From Flavobacteriaceae bacterium (GTDB lineage Bacteria > Bacteroidota > Bacteroidia > Flavobacteriales > Flavobacteriaceae), in assembly GCA_947373225.1 (NCBI GenBank), contig CANBWX010000022.1:1-35857 (forward strand): a stretch of DNA of 35,857 nucleotides. The letters are read 5' to 3'. Position numbers and translations under genes: made by a program. Within the stretch, counting starts at the first letter, position 1, and each line of letters starts with the position of its first letter. Below are positions 14,429 through 24,712 of this stretch, in pieces. The notes under the pieces are model-generated. The model ran no database searches and was not told the DNA's origin. It saw only the letters and a program-made list of their open reading frames with translations.

Positions 14429-17400
14429 ATGAAAACAGAAAAAAAAGTGGATCAATCAAAAGTAGAGGACAATCCTATTTCAAAAATAGCCAAAAACAAA
14501 GCTACAATTGAAAATGGAAATAATAATTTCCCTATTGTAGGCATTGGTTCTTCGGCTGGCGGACTTGAAACTCTTGAACTTTTTTTTAAAAATATACCCG
14601 ATAATACCGGGATGGCCTTTGTTATTGTTCAGCACCTAGACCCAAACCATTTGGGAATGATGCCGGAATTATTACAAAGAATGACTCCTATGAAGGTAAT
14701 TCAAGTTAGTGATTACCTAATAGTAAAACCCAACAGGGTATATGTTATTCCTCCCAACAAAAGTATGTCCTTGCTTAATGGTTCCTTGCATTTATTTGCC
14801 CCAGTAGAAAGCCATGGTTTACGATTACCTATAGATATTTTCTTCCGATCGTTAGCCGAAGATAGACAAGAAAAAAGCATTGGTATTATACTTTCAGGAA
14901 TGGGTTCTGATGGAAGTTTAGGCCTTAAAGCCATCAAAGAAAAAAAGGGATTGGTTCTTGTTCAAGATCCTAATACGGCAAAGTTTAACGGTATGCCAAG
15001 TAGTGCAGTACAAACAATTAATCCTGATATTGTTGCTCCTGCCGAAGAATTACATGCCAAATTAATAGAGCTAATTCTATTTAAGCCGCTTACAAAAACA
15101 AATCTTGAAATAGACAATAAAAATAAAAGCAACATCGATAAAATTATAATCCTGCTCCGTAAACAAACAGGTCATGATTTTTCATTATATAAAAAAAGCA
15201 CCCTATTTCGTCGTATCGAAAGGAGAAAAGGAATTCACAAAATTGAAAAAATCGAAAATTATGTTCAGTTTATGCAGGAAAACCCAAAGGAAACTGAAAT
15301 TCTATTTAAAGAATTACTCATTGGCGTTACCAACTTTTTCCGTGATCCCGAAGTTTGGAAAAAACTCAAAGAGCAAATTCTTCCCGAAATACTTGAAAAA
15401 TTACCCGAAGGTTATGTGTTGCGTGCATGGGTAACCGGATGTTCAACAGGTGAAGAAGCCTACTCATTAGCCATTATTTTTAAAGAGGTATTAGAAAATT
15501 TTAAAAGACCACGAAACCTAAGCTTACACATATTTGCTACTGATCTTGACCTTGATTCTATCGAAAGAGCAAGAAAAGGAGTCTTTTCTGAAAACATTAT
15601 TTCCGATGTTTCTCCAGATCGACTTTCGCGGTTTTTTATCAAGGATAATCAAGGATACCGCTTAAATGCTGTTATTAGAGAGATGGTGGTTTTTGCTCCA
15701 CAAAATGTAATTAAAGATCCTCCGTTTACCAAGCTAGACATTCTTACTTGCCGTAATATGTTGATTTACATGGAGCAAGAATTACAAAAAAAAATAATTA
15801 AACTTTTCAATTACAGCCTAAATCCTAGTGGTGTAATGATTCTTGGCTCAGCCGAAACTCTTGGTACTGATGGTGAAGGTTTTGATGTGGTCGACACCAA
15901 ATTAAAAATTTTCAAACGCTCTTTAGTATCATTAAAACCTGGATTACTCGATTTTCCAAGTTCCTTTTCAGCAACAAATAAAACAAAACTAAAACCATTG
16001 ACAACACCTGTAATTGAAGAAAACATACAAACACTTGCTAACCAACTTTTAATACAACAATTTACCCCTGCAAGCGTGCTCGTAGGCAATGCAGGAGATA
16101 TCATTTATATTACGGGTCGCACCGGAAAATACCTTGAACCTGTTGCGGGCAAAGCAAACTGGAATATTTTTGCAATGTTACGGGATGATCTTAGACGCGA
16201 ATTGCCTATTGCTTTTCAAAAAGCATTGAAAACCTATGATCCCATTGAACTTAAAAAGAGCAAAGTAGAAAATAATGGTATCATTCAGTATGTTGACGTT
16301 ACATTACAACAAATTGAAAAGCCGGATTCCTTAAAAGGTAAAGTAATGATTGTTTTCAAAGATTTACAGGAAATATATCAACCAAAAGTAGTAGTGGTGA
16401 ATGAAAAAAAAGGAAAACAAAACCCTAACTCACGACAAAAAGAATTAGAAATAGAACTTCATCAAAGTTTACTAGACTTACAAACCATTCGCGAAGAAAT
16501 GCAAACTTCGCAAGAAGAGCTGAAATCGACTAATGAAGAACTGCAATCAACTAACGAAGAACTACAGTCGACTAATGAAGAATTGACCACTTCAAAGGAA
16601 GAAATGCAAAGTCTAAATGAAGAATTACAAACCGTAAATTCAGAACTACAAATAAAAGTGATAGATTATGTGCAGGCAAACAACGACATGAAAAACCTGC
16701 TTAATAGTACCGAAATCGCTACACTTTTTCTAGACAAAGAATTGAATATTAGACGATTTACAGATCCAATAACCAATATATTCAAAGTAAGAAACACTGA
16801 TATTGGTAGACCTTTTACTGATTTAGTAACTGATTTGATATATCCAGAAATAGGAATTCATGCCAGACAAGTTATAAAAACCCTGAACTTCGTCGAAAAA
16901 TCAATCGTTACCAAAGACGGAAGATGGTTCGACATAAAAATCATGCCTTATCGTACCCTCGATGATCATATTGATGGGTTAGTACTAACTTTTAACGATG
17001 TTACCAAATTTAAAACCATGGAAATGGAACTAAAAGAGGCTAACGAAAAACTCCTAAAAAGTACCGAAACCCGCTACCGCCATCTTTTTGAATCAGCCAA
17101 AGACGGAATTCTTATTCTTGATGCCGAAACTGGAAAAATTACAGATGTAAATCCGTTTTTAATTAAACTTTTGGGGTATTCAAAAATACAATTCATCGAA
17201 AAAGCAATCTGGGAAATTGGACTTTTCAAAGACATTGTGGCCAATGTTGAAAAATTTAAAGAATTACAACAGAAAAAAATGGTTCGCTATGATAATTTAC
17301 CTCTTGAAACAATTAATGGCAAAAAGATAAATGTAGAGTTCATTAGCAATGTTTATTCGGTAGATAATAAGAAAGTAATTCAATGTATGATTCGGGATAT

Positions 17401-17794
17401 TACTCAGCAAAAAATAATCGAAAACAAATTGAATATTTCCGAAATTAGATACCGTAGTATATTCGAATCAGCCAAAGACGGAATTCTTGTTCTTGATGCC
17501 GAAAACGGTAAAATTATAGAAATTAATCCCTATTTAATAGATTTACTTGGCGCTAACCAACAAAAATTATCTGAAAAAACGATTTGGGAAGTTGGATTCT
17601 TTAAAGATTTAGTTGACAATAAAGTTAAATTTTTAGAATTGCAACAGAAGAAATCTCAACAATACGAAGATTTAAAACTTGAAACTGCCGATGGTCGAAA
17701 AATAAATGTTGAGTTTATCAGCAAAGTTTTCACAGTTGATAATCATAAAGTTATACAATGTTTTATTCGTGACATTGCCGAAAAAAAGAAATAA
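14429..17794 (+). CDS. CheB methylesterase-CheR methyltransferase fusion with PAS domains
   Basis: 1121 residues from the ATG at 14429; the in-frame TTG at 14360 is rejected because a -7 box overlaps it. CheB is at about 34-215 (GIGSSAGG with Ser42, His69 of QHL, Asp161 of GMGSDG), without the usual receiver domain. CheR follows at about 232-500 (RRIERR, ATDLD, DILTCRNMLIYM, GCSTGEEAYSLA for SAM). Next comes a coiled coil at about 670-745 with STNEELQ heptads, then three PAS domains (about 755-870, 880-1000, 1005-1121), the last two strongly alike. It ends without a kinase domain. It should add and remove methyl groups on glutamates, but no chemoreceptor or CheA is in the window. It lies 88 bp upstream of a multi-PAS kinase, so the two may act as one sensory unit. 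Confidence 0.88.
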   Translation: MKTEKKVDQSKVEDNPISKIAKNKATIENGNNNFPIVGIGSSAGGLETLELFFKNIPDNTGMAFVIVQHLDPNHLGMMPELLQRMTPMKVIQVSDYLIVKPNRVYVIPPNKSMSLLNGSLHLFAPVESHGLRLPIDIFFRSLAEDRQEKSIGIILSGMGSDGSLGLKAIKEKKGLVLVQDPNTAKFNGMPSSAVQTINPDIVAPAEELHAKLIELILFKPLTKTNLEIDNKNKSNIDKIIILLRKQTGHDFSLYKKSTLFRRIERRKGIHKIEKIENYVQFMQENPKETEILFKELLIGVTNFFRDPEVWKKLKEQILPEILEKLPEGYVLRAWVTGCSTGEEAYSLAIIFKEVLENFKRPRNLSLHIFATDLDLDSIERARKGVFSENIISDVSPDRLSRFFIKDNQGYRLNAVIREMVVFAPQNVIKDPPFTKLDILTCRNMLIYMEQELQKKIIKLFNYSLNPSGVMILGSAETLGTDGEGFDVVDTKLKIFKRSLVSLKPGLLDFPSSFSATNKTKLKPLTTPVIEENIQTLANQLLIQQFTPASVLVGNAGDIIYITGRTGKYLEPVAGKANWNIFAMLRDDLRRELPIAFQKALKTYDPIELKKSKVENNGIIQYVDVTLQQIEKPDSLKGKVMIVFKDLQEIYQPKVVVVNEKKGKQNPNSRQKELEIELHQSLLDLQTIREEMQTSQEELKSTNEELQSTNEELQSTNEELTTSKEEMQSLNEELQTVNSELQIKVIDYVQANNDMKNLLNSTEIATLFLDKELNIRRFTDPITNIFKVRNTDIGRPFTDLVTDLIYPEIGIHARQVIKTLNFVEKSIVTKDGRWFDIKIMPYRTLDDHIDGLVLTFNDVTKFKTMEMELKEANEKLLKSTETRYRHLFESAKDGILILDAETGKITDVNPFLIKLLGYSKIQFIEKAIWEIGLFKDIVANVEKFKELQQKKMVRYDNLPLETINGKKINVEFISNVYSVDNKKVIQCMIRDITQQKIIENKLNISEIRYRSIFESAKDGILVLDAENGKIIEINPYLIDLLGANQQKLSEKTIWEVGFFKDLVDNKVKFLELQQKKSQQYEDLKLETADGRKINVEFISKVFTVDNHKVIQCFIRDIAEKKK

Positions 17795-17882
17795 AACAAA
17801 CTAATCCTAGCGGAGGACAAATAAAAAACTAATTAGTTTTACAAACAAGAAAGTCATATAATATAAAAAATGTAAGACATTT

Positions 17883-20800
17883 ATGAAAGATATAACGAAC
17901 CCCTTATACACAGCCATACTTCGTCAAAAAGCAGAAGAAATTCTTAAAAGTAGAAACGTAAAGTTTAACCCTGATAAAATTGACGCAGAAACCTTAAAAC
18001 TCATTCATGAACTCGACGTACACCAAGTCGAACTCGAAATGCAGAACGAAGAACTTGTTTTGTCCAAAAAGAAAGCAGAAGAGGATGCTGAAAAATTTGC
18101 TAATTTATACGACTTTGCTCCTTCTGGTTATTTAACACTTTCTAAAGAAGGTGAAATAGTCGAATTAAACTTTCGTTCAGCAGAAATATTAGGAAAGGAA
18201 CGTTCCCTTTTGATAAAAAATCGTTTTGGTTTTTTTGTTTCTGATGGAACAAGAAAAATTTTTAATGAATTTATAGATACCCTATTAAACAGTAAAACAA
18301 ATGAAAATTGCGAACTGGTTCTGAACATAAATCCTGAAACTCCCACTCATGTCTATCTAACTGGTAAAGCCAGTAAAGATGAAGAACAATGCCTTATAAC
18401 TATGATGGATATAAGCGAAATAAAAAAAGCGGAAGAAGAAACAAAAGCAAACGAAGAAAAATATCGAAGCCTTTTTGAAAATAATATAGACAGCATCATC
18501 ATAGCAAGTATTGGAAACGATCCTAGTGATGTAAAAGGGAGTTTCATAAAAGTTAATAAAGCAGCTATTGAGCTATATGGTTATTCTAATGAAGAAATGC
18601 TATTGATGACTTTTAAAGATTTATATAAAGCCACAAAAAAGGTTACACGAGATCGAGATAAAGAATTTTTAGAGAAAGGGAAATTAAGCTTTGAAACAAT
18701 AGCCAAAACCAAAAAAGGGAATAAGAGAAATATAAAAACAGAATCTTTTTTGATAGAATACAACGGTAAACCTGCGATAATGAATCTCTCAAGGGATATT
18801 ACAGAGCGTAAACAAAATGCAGAAAATGCTCGAAAAGTACTCGAAAATCTAACAACAATTCTTGATGCTATTCCTGATTTACTGTTTGAAGTAGGACTAG
18901 ACGGCAGAATTTACCATTGCCAGTCTCCTGATAAAACACTATTAGCATTTCCTCCTGAGCAATTCCTAGGAAAATTGTTTCATGAAGTATTACCTCTAAA
19001 TGCTGCCGAAATATGTATAGAAGCAATACTAGAAGCCTTTGAGAAAGGGCACTCAACCGGAAAACAATATTCGCTAGAATTAGCTCACAAAAAATATTGG
19101 TTCGAAATTTCAGTATCACCAATAAAAGAAAGTAACGACAAGGATAAACGCTTTATTTTTATTGCACATGATATCACAGAACTAAAGTTGGCTCAAGATG
19201 AGCTGCTTGAAAGTGAGAAAAAGTTAGCTACACTATTTAATGTTGTCAATTCTGGAATTGTAATGTCCGATAACAAAGGGAATTTCATACTTTTCAATGA
19301 TAAATGGGCAAAAATGCTTGGTTATACAAGAGAAGAATTGAGCAACATGAATATCTCTGAAATAATACATCCTGATGAAAAAGAGAAAAGTAAAGAAACT
19401 ATCTCTAAAATTGCCAAAGGGGAACTAGAACGTTTACAGTATGAAAGACTCTATTTAAGAAAAGACAAAAGTAGTTTTTGGGGCGAGGTATCCTTTTCGG
19501 TATTAAAAAAAACCGAAAACGACGATTTTAATATAGTTACTGTAGTTGTCGACATTTCAGAACGCAAGCAAGCAGAAGATTTATTACGAGAAGCTGCGGA
19601 AAGATACCGTGGCTTGAGTGACGCTACTTATGAAGCTATATTTATCTCTGAAAAGGGTATTTGTCTTGAGCAAAATAGATCAGCTCAAATACTCTTTGGT
19701 TACACAGCCGAAGAAGCCATTGGCAAGCCAGGAACAGATTGGATAGCACCCGAAGATAGAGAAATAGTAAAGAAAAATATGCTCTCAGGTTACGCTAAGC
19801 CTTATGAAGTTATGGCCTTAAGAAAAGATGGATCCAAATTTCCTTGCATATTATTAGGAAAGACAATGAATTATAGAGGAAGAGATGTTAGAACCACTTC
19901 TTTAACTAACATTACCGAACGCAAGTTGGCTGAAGAAAAACTACAAAAAAACCAAGAATTCTTAAAACAAACCCAGATTATTGCAAAACTAGGTTCTTAT
20001 TCTTTAGATTTTTCTTCCCAAAAATGGACAAGCACTTCAGTTCTTGATACAATATTTGGTATTGATGTCGATTTTGATAAATCCATTGAAGGATGGCAAT
20101 CGATTATTCATCCTGATTGGAAAACAATCATGAATGATTACTTAAATAATGAGATAATTGGCAAAAAAAATAATTTTAATAAAGAATATAAAATTGTTAA
20201 AATTGACACCAATGAAGAAAGATGGGTACACGGATTAGGAGAAATAATATATAATAAAGAAAATGAACCTATACAATTAATTGGTACTATTCAAGACATT
20301 ACAGATAAAAAAATTACTGAAGAAACTTTACGTGAAAGCGAAGAAAAATACCGTGGTCTAGTCGAAAATTCACCCGATGCCATAATCATATATACAGATG
20401 ATAAAATTGTTTTTGTAAACGAAGAAGGCTTACGGATGACAGGAGCAAAAAGTGACGAGGAAATAATAGGAAAATCTGTTTTAGATTTCATTCATCAGGA
20501 TAGTAAGGACAGTATTATACAAAGAATGAAAGACGTGCTATTAGACAATAACGCATCAGCCACAGTAGAAGAACGATTTGTAAATTTTGCAGGTGAAGCT
20601 GTTGATGCTGAAATAAAAGCCATCCCAACAATATATGATCACAAAATAGCAGTTCAAGTAATTCTGCATGATGTAACCGACCGCAAACGAACTCAAGAAA
20701 AAATTCAACAATTATCACAGGCAGTAGAACAAAGTCCGGTTACAATTGTCATTACAAACACAAAAGGGGAGATTGAGTATACCAATCCGAAATTTACTGA

Positions 20801-22220
20801 AACAACGGGCTATACTTTTAATGAAGTTACAGGAAAAAATCCACGAGTTTTAAAATCAGGTTATACTTCGCCAGAAGAATACCAAAAAATGTGGCAAGCT
20901 CTTACATCCGGAAATGAATGGCATGGAGAATTTCATAACAAAAAGAAAAATGGAGAATTTTACTGGGAATCTGCATCAATATCGCCCATAGTAAATGCCC
21001 AAGGCAAAACGACTCATTATATAGCTATTAAAGAAGACATCACTGACAAAAAAAATGTGCAAGAAGAATTACTAAAAGCAAAGGAACGCGCTGAAGAAAG
21101 CGATCGTTTAAAATTAGTATTTCTTGCTAATATGAGCCATGAAATTCGTACTCCAATGAACGGAATACTTGGCTTTACTGAACTTCTAAAAGAACCTAAA
21201 TTATCTGGCGAAGAGCAACAGCAATACATACAAATAATTGAAAAAAGTGGAAAACGAATGCTGAATATCATCAATGATATCATCAGTATTTCTAAAGTTG
21301 AATCAGGACAAGTAGACATTTCCTTGTCCGAAACCAATGTAAACGAGCAAATTGATTATCTAAAAACTTTTTTCAAACCAGAAGCCACTCAAAAAGGGTT
21401 ACAACTTATTGTCGCGAAGCAATTAGCAGAAAAAGATAGCATCATTTCTACGGATAAAGAGAAAATCTATGCCATACTTACCAATCTTGTCAAAAACGCT
21501 CTTAAATTTACCAATTCAGGTTCAATAAAATTTGGTTGCATAAAAAAAGATACTAATCTAGAATTTTTTGTAAAAGATTCAGGTTCAGGAATTCCTTTAT
21601 CTCAACAACACATAATTTTCGAAAGATTTAGACAAGCCAATGAAACACTAACCCGAACTCATGAAGGATCCGGATTGGGATTAGCCATTTCTAAAGCTTA
21701 TGTAGAAATGCTGGGCGGAAAAATATGGGTTGAAAGCGAAGAAGGAATCGGAAGTACTTTCTATTTTACTATCCCATTTAATGATGGATATGAATCCCAA
21801 GAAAAAATTGCTGCCGCTAAAGAAGAATCAACTATCAAAGTTGATAACAAAGTTAAAGACCTAAAAGTATTGATTGTCGAAGATGACGCTATATCAAAAT
21901 TACTTATTACGATAGCTGTAAAAACCTATAGCAAAGAAATTCTAAAAGTGGGTACAGGCTTCGAAGCCATAGAAACCTGTCGTAATAATTCAGATATAGA
22001 TCTGGTTATGATGGATATAAATATGCCCGAAATGGGCGGTTATGAAGCCACAAAACAAATTCGAGAATTTAATAAAGATATCGTTATTATCGCTCAAACT
22101 GCTAACGGAATGCAAAGTGACAGAGATGATGCTATTGCAGCTGGTTGCACAGATTATATTTCGAAACCAGTAAATATTGCTTCGTTGAGTGAGTTGATAC
22201 AAAAGTATTTTGGTAAATAA
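17883..22220 (+). CDS. Hybrid sensor histidine kinase with eight PAS domains and a receiver
   Basis: A 1445-residue soluble protein without membrane segments. An N-terminal helical HELDVHQVELEMQNEEL stretch (42-58) leads to eight PAS/PAC units ending at about 180, 310, 430, 560, 680, 806, 931 and 1053, each closed by a (D)IT-x-R/K-K phrase. Then come HisKA (SHEIRTP, His1086), HATPase_c (NLVKNALKF, DSGSGIP, GSGLGLAI; about 1195-1300) and a receiver (about 1323-1445, VMMDINMPEMGG, phosphoacceptor Asp1378). It should autophosphorylate His1086 and pass phosphate to Asp1378, with no DNA-binding output. PAS8 (TGKNPRVLKSG) resembles the NifL-type flavin PAS. No Hpt domain partner is in the window. 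Confidence 0.92.
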   Translation: MKDITNPLYTAILRQKAEEILKSRNVKFNPDKIDAETLKLIHELDVHQVELEMQNEELVLSKKKAEEDAEKFANLYDFAPSGYLTLSKEGEIVELNFRSAEILGKERSLLIKNRFGFFVSDGTRKIFNEFIDTLLNSKTNENCELVLNINPETPTHVYLTGKASKDEEQCLITMMDISEIKKAEEETKANEEKYRSLFENNIDSIIIASIGNDPSDVKGSFIKVNKAAIELYGYSNEEMLLMTFKDLYKATKKVTRDRDKEFLEKGKLSFETIAKTKKGNKRNIKTESFLIEYNGKPAIMNLSRDITERKQNAENARKVLENLTTILDAIPDLLFEVGLDGRIYHCQSPDKTLLAFPPEQFLGKLFHEVLPLNAAEICIEAILEAFEKGHSTGKQYSLELAHKKYWFEISVSPIKESNDKDKRFIFIAHDITELKLAQDELLESEKKLATLFNVVNSGIVMSDNKGNFILFNDKWAKMLGYTREELSNMNISEIIHPDEKEKSKETISKIAKGELERLQYERLYLRKDKSSFWGEVSFSVLKKTENDDFNIVTVVVDISERKQAEDLLREAAERYRGLSDATYEAIFISEKGICLEQNRSAQILFGYTAEEAIGKPGTDWIAPEDREIVKKNMLSGYAKPYEVMALRKDGSKFPCILLGKTMNYRGRDVRTTSLTNITERKLAEEKLQKNQEFLKQTQIIAKLGSYSLDFSSQKWTSTSVLDTIFGIDVDFDKSIEGWQSIIHPDWKTIMNDYLNNEIIGKKNNFNKEYKIVKIDTNEERWVHGLGEIIYNKENEPIQLIGTIQDITDKKITEETLRESEEKYRGLVENSPDAIIIYTDDKIVFVNEEGLRMTGAKSDEEIIGKSVLDFIHQDSKDSIIQRMKDVLLDNNASATVEERFVNFAGEAVDAEIKAIPTIYDHKIAVQVILHDVTDRKRTQEKIQQLSQAVEQSPVTIVITNTKGEIEYTNPKFTETTGYTFNEVTGKNPRVLKSGYTSPEEYQKMWQALTSGNEWHGEFHNKKKNGEFYWESASISPIVNAQGKTTHYIAIKEDITDKKNVQEELLKAKERAEESDRLKLVFLANMSHEIRTPMNGILGFTELLKEPKLSGEEQQQYIQIIEKSGKRMLNIINDIISISKVESGQVDISLSETNVNEQIDYLKTFFKPEATQKGLQLIVAKQLAEKDSIISTDKEKIYAILTNLVKNALKFTNSGSIKFGCIKKDTNLEFFVKDSGSGIPLSQQHIIFERFRQANETLTRTHEGSGLGLAISKAYVEMLGGKIWVESEEGIGSTFYFTIPFNDGYESQEKIAAAKEESTIKVDNKVKDLKVLIVEDDAISKLLITIAVKTYSKEILKVGTGFEAIETCRNNSDIDLVMMDINMPEMGGYEATKQIREFNKDIVIIAQTANGMQSDRDDAIAAGCTDYISKPVNIASLSELIQKYFGK

Positions 22221-22263
22221 GAAGTTTAAAAATTGCAGTAAAACACAAAATTTTAAACTTCTT
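22219..22263 (+). terminator. 13-bp hairpin overlapping the kinase stop codon
   Basis: Arms 22219-22231 and 22251-22263 are perfectly complementary, with a 19-nt loop. The left arm begins inside the TAA stop of the kinase gene. It faces the convergent menC gene; the following bases are only partly T-rich, so termination is probable, not certain. The rest of 22264-22380 shows nothing. Confidence 0.55.
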
Positions 22264-22380
22264 ATTCTCTAAAAAAAAATGGAATAATTCCGAAATGAAT
22301 AGACAAAATTGGTTGGGAAAAATAGGTGTAATTATTGCTTAATTTCGCCTTATTTATTCTCTTAAAAATTCATGAAATGG

Positions 22381-23427
22381 TTACATAAATTTTGCAAAAT
22401 CAAAGTCCCAATTTTTCTCTTTTTCATACCATAATTGCCCTTGCGAAACTTGCAAAGGACAATCGAAATTATTCGTATAAAGAGCGCCTGTCCCTAATCC
22501 TTGCGGCATCAAATTATGTTGCAAATAAGTCCATTGTGCGATAGCATTTAAACCAATATTACTCTCTAAAGCCGAAGTAATCCACCAACCTATATTATAT
22601 TTTTCGGCTAGTAAAATCCACTCTTTTGTTCCTCTAAAACCGCCAACAAAACTTGGTTTCAAAATGATATATTGCGGCTTAATTTTCTGCAACAATTGCT
22701 CCTTTTCTTCTAATGAAAACACACCTATTAGCTCTTCATCCAAAGCAATGGGGATTGTAGTGACTTTACATAGCTCTGCCATACTGTCAGTATTGTTTTT
22801 TTGTATTGGTTGCTCTATACTATGAATCATAAAACCAGCTAGTTGTGTAATTTTATATAAAGCTAAACTTTTATCAAAAGCTCCGTTTGCATCCACTCGT
22901 ATTTCGACTTGTCCTGGTGTGAAATGTTGCCGAATATAGCGTAATAATTGCAGTTCTTTCTCGAAATCTATCGCTCCAATTTTGAGTTTAATACAACGAA
23001 AACCTTCTGCTAATTTTTCCTCAATTTGTTGCTTCATAAACGACTCCTCGCCCATCCAAACTAAACCGTTAATTGAGATGCTTTTTTCGGTATTGGTAAA
23101 CTCCGAAGGAAAGAGCAAAAAAGGGTTTTCACTGTCTAAAGATTGGAATGCCATTTCGACTCCAAACTGAATCGAAGGAAACTCGATTAAAGCTTCCCAA
23201 AGGGCTTTTTCACCGAGATTAATATTCGCGCAAGTCCACTGTAATTTTACTTCATAATCGGGTCGATCGTCAATGCTTAATCCGCGTAAAATTCCGCACT
23301 CGCCTATTCCTTTTTTGCCGTCCTTTTCAAGAACAATAAACCAAGTTTCTTTGTTGTTCATCACGCCACGAGAAGTTCCCGATGGTCGTTTAAAATGAAG
23401 AATATATTTGTGATAGGTTGCTTTCAA
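22381..23427 (-). CDS. menC: o-Succinylbenzoate synthase
   Basis: A 348-residue enolase-superfamily enzyme that dehydrates SHCHC to o-succinylbenzoate in menaquinone synthesis. The catalytic KxK motif is KLK (Lys147 and Lys149), the metal ligands are Asp179 (RVDANG), Glu205 (SIEQP) and Asp230 (LDEE), and the opposite-face Lys is Lys257 (LKPSFVGG). The start is TTG at 23427; no ATG fits the conserved KRPSGTSRG N-terminus. Last gene of the minus-strand men run, 59 bp after the TPR gene, ending convergently with the kinase. menE, the usual next step, is not beside it. Confidence 0.9.
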   Translation of the reverse strand: MKATYHKYILHFKRPSGTSRGVMNNKETWFIVLEKDGKKGIGECGILRGLSIDDRPDYEVKLQWTCANINLGEKALWEALIEFPSIQFGVEMAFQSLDSENPFLLFPSEFTNTEKSISINGLVWMGEESFMKQQIEEKLAEGFRCIKLKIGAIDFEKELQLLRYIRQHFTPGQVEIRVDANGAFDKSLALYKITQLAGFMIHSIEQPIQKNNTDSMAELCKVTTIPIALDEELIGVFSLEEKEQLLQKIKPQYIILKPSFVGGFRGTKEWILLAEKYNIGWWITSALESNIGLNAIAQWTYLQHNLMPQGLGTGALYTNNFDCPLQVSQGQLWYEKEKNWDFDFAKFM

Positions 23428-23486
23428 AATAGGTGTTGGTATTAGGTTTGGGTTTTTGGGTTTTGGGTGTTAGTCTTGAGAAAATA

Positions 23487-24695
23487 TTAATTCTCAAACA
23501 ATCTCAAAACTCTGTCGAAATCAGCATTTGGCAATCCTGCTTTTTTAAAGATTCCGAAGTCTAGTTTAACTTTTTGAGTCCAACTTAGGCTATCAGTTAC
23601 GTTTTGTGATTGGTATTTTTTATAAAGGCTTTTAGCTAATTTAAAATCTTTGTTGAATAAATAAGCATGTGCTAAATTCAACTGAATCAACAATTCCGAA
23701 TTATCAAGTTTCTCCCCTTCTTTAAGGAATTTAATCGCTTTTCCATATTGTTTTGTCATTAGGTAAGCATTTCCAAGTGCGTTATAATCCTCGATCACGG
23801 CTTTATTATCTGCAACAATAGCTAGTAATTTTGCAATAGCATCTCCATATTTCCCTTGTTTTACCAAATCCGAAGCTTGGTTACGCAAATTAGAATAAAT
23901 CACGTTAGAAGCACCCGTTTCACCTAAACAAGCGTTTCCAAAATCCTTGAAAGCTTTCGATTTTTCGATTGCAAGTAATTTTTGAAATTCCTGAAACTTG
24001 TATTCTTTTTGTAGTTTATCAAGAATGCAAACACAAAACTCATCTGAATTAGGGAGTTTTTTAGCTAAATCAGAAGTTTTACATTGATTGATTATTAGTT
24101 TTCGGTTTTCTAAATTCCAACCTCGACTGAGTTTTGTATCAATCCAAGGCACGACTTCGAGAATAATTTTTTGGTTCATGATCCAGTTTTTACTTTCAAA
24201 ACCAAACCACATATTTCTGGTATTCAGCTTTAAACAAGACGATTTATCTAACGAAAGTAGTTTTGCGTCTTTGCTTACTGCTTCGTTTTGTGACCAACAC
24301 GCTTTTGTAGTTTTTCCGCTTTCTTTGTATTCCGAAGCCAAAACTTCGTTCGAAAAAATAGCGTATTTGCATTTGTCATCGCCTGAAATTTTAGATAAAA
24401 GAAAAACAGCTCCTGCCGATCCTTGGCTTATTCCCGTAGGATCTGGAATCGATTTTAATACCGAAACCAGGCTGTTTGCCAATTGTTGGTTTTCGTCCAG
24501 AAGTGTGATTCTATAAACTACTTCGGTGGTTCCTTCGGGGAAATCTTCGGTTTTTATGACGATTCGATCTCTTGCCGAAACGACGATTTCTTTTGTAATG
24601 GCTCTTTCTTTGTCCCAATAACCGTCTTTTTGAGCAAAAACAGCTTGGAACGAAATGCTAATTAAAAGCAGTGTGATTATTTTTTTAAAATTCAT
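23487..24695 (-). CDS. Exported protein with C-terminal TPR repeats
   Basis: 402 residues from the ATG at 24695. A start 14 codons upstream is in frame but would put extra residues before the signal, so the later one is preferred. Signal peptide is 1-21 (ending AVFAQ). The middle has a Cys-containing segment (CVCILDKL...FGNACLGE, about 217-260) and the C-terminal third shows two to three TPR-like helical hairpins (KYGDAIAKLL, YNALGNAYLMTKQYGKAIKFL, LLIQLNLAHAYLFNKDFKLAK). TPR domains bind other proteins, so it may be a periplasmic or surface scaffold. No role in quinone synthesis is implied by its position. Confidence 0.65.
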   Translation of the reverse strand: MNFKKIITLLLISISFQAVFAQKDGYWDKERAITKEIVVSARDRIVIKTEDFPEGTTEVVYRITLLDENQQLANSLVSVLKSIPDPTGISQGSAGAVFLLSKISGDDKCKYAIFSNEVLASEYKESGKTTKACWSQNEAVSKDAKLLSLDKSSCLKLNTRNMWFGFESKNWIMNQKIILEVVPWIDTKLSRGWNLENRKLIINQCKTSDLAKKLPNSDEFCVCILDKLQKEYKFQEFQKLLAIEKSKAFKDFGNACLGETGASNVIYSNLRNQASDLVKQGKYGDAIAKLLAIVADNKAVIEDYNALGNAYLMTKQYGKAIKFLKEGEKLDNSELLIQLNLAHAYLFNKDFKLAKSLYKKYQSQNVTDSLSWTQKVKLDFGIFKKAGLPNADFDRVLRLFEN

Positions 24696-24712
24696 TTTGT
24701 TAAATATTGATT

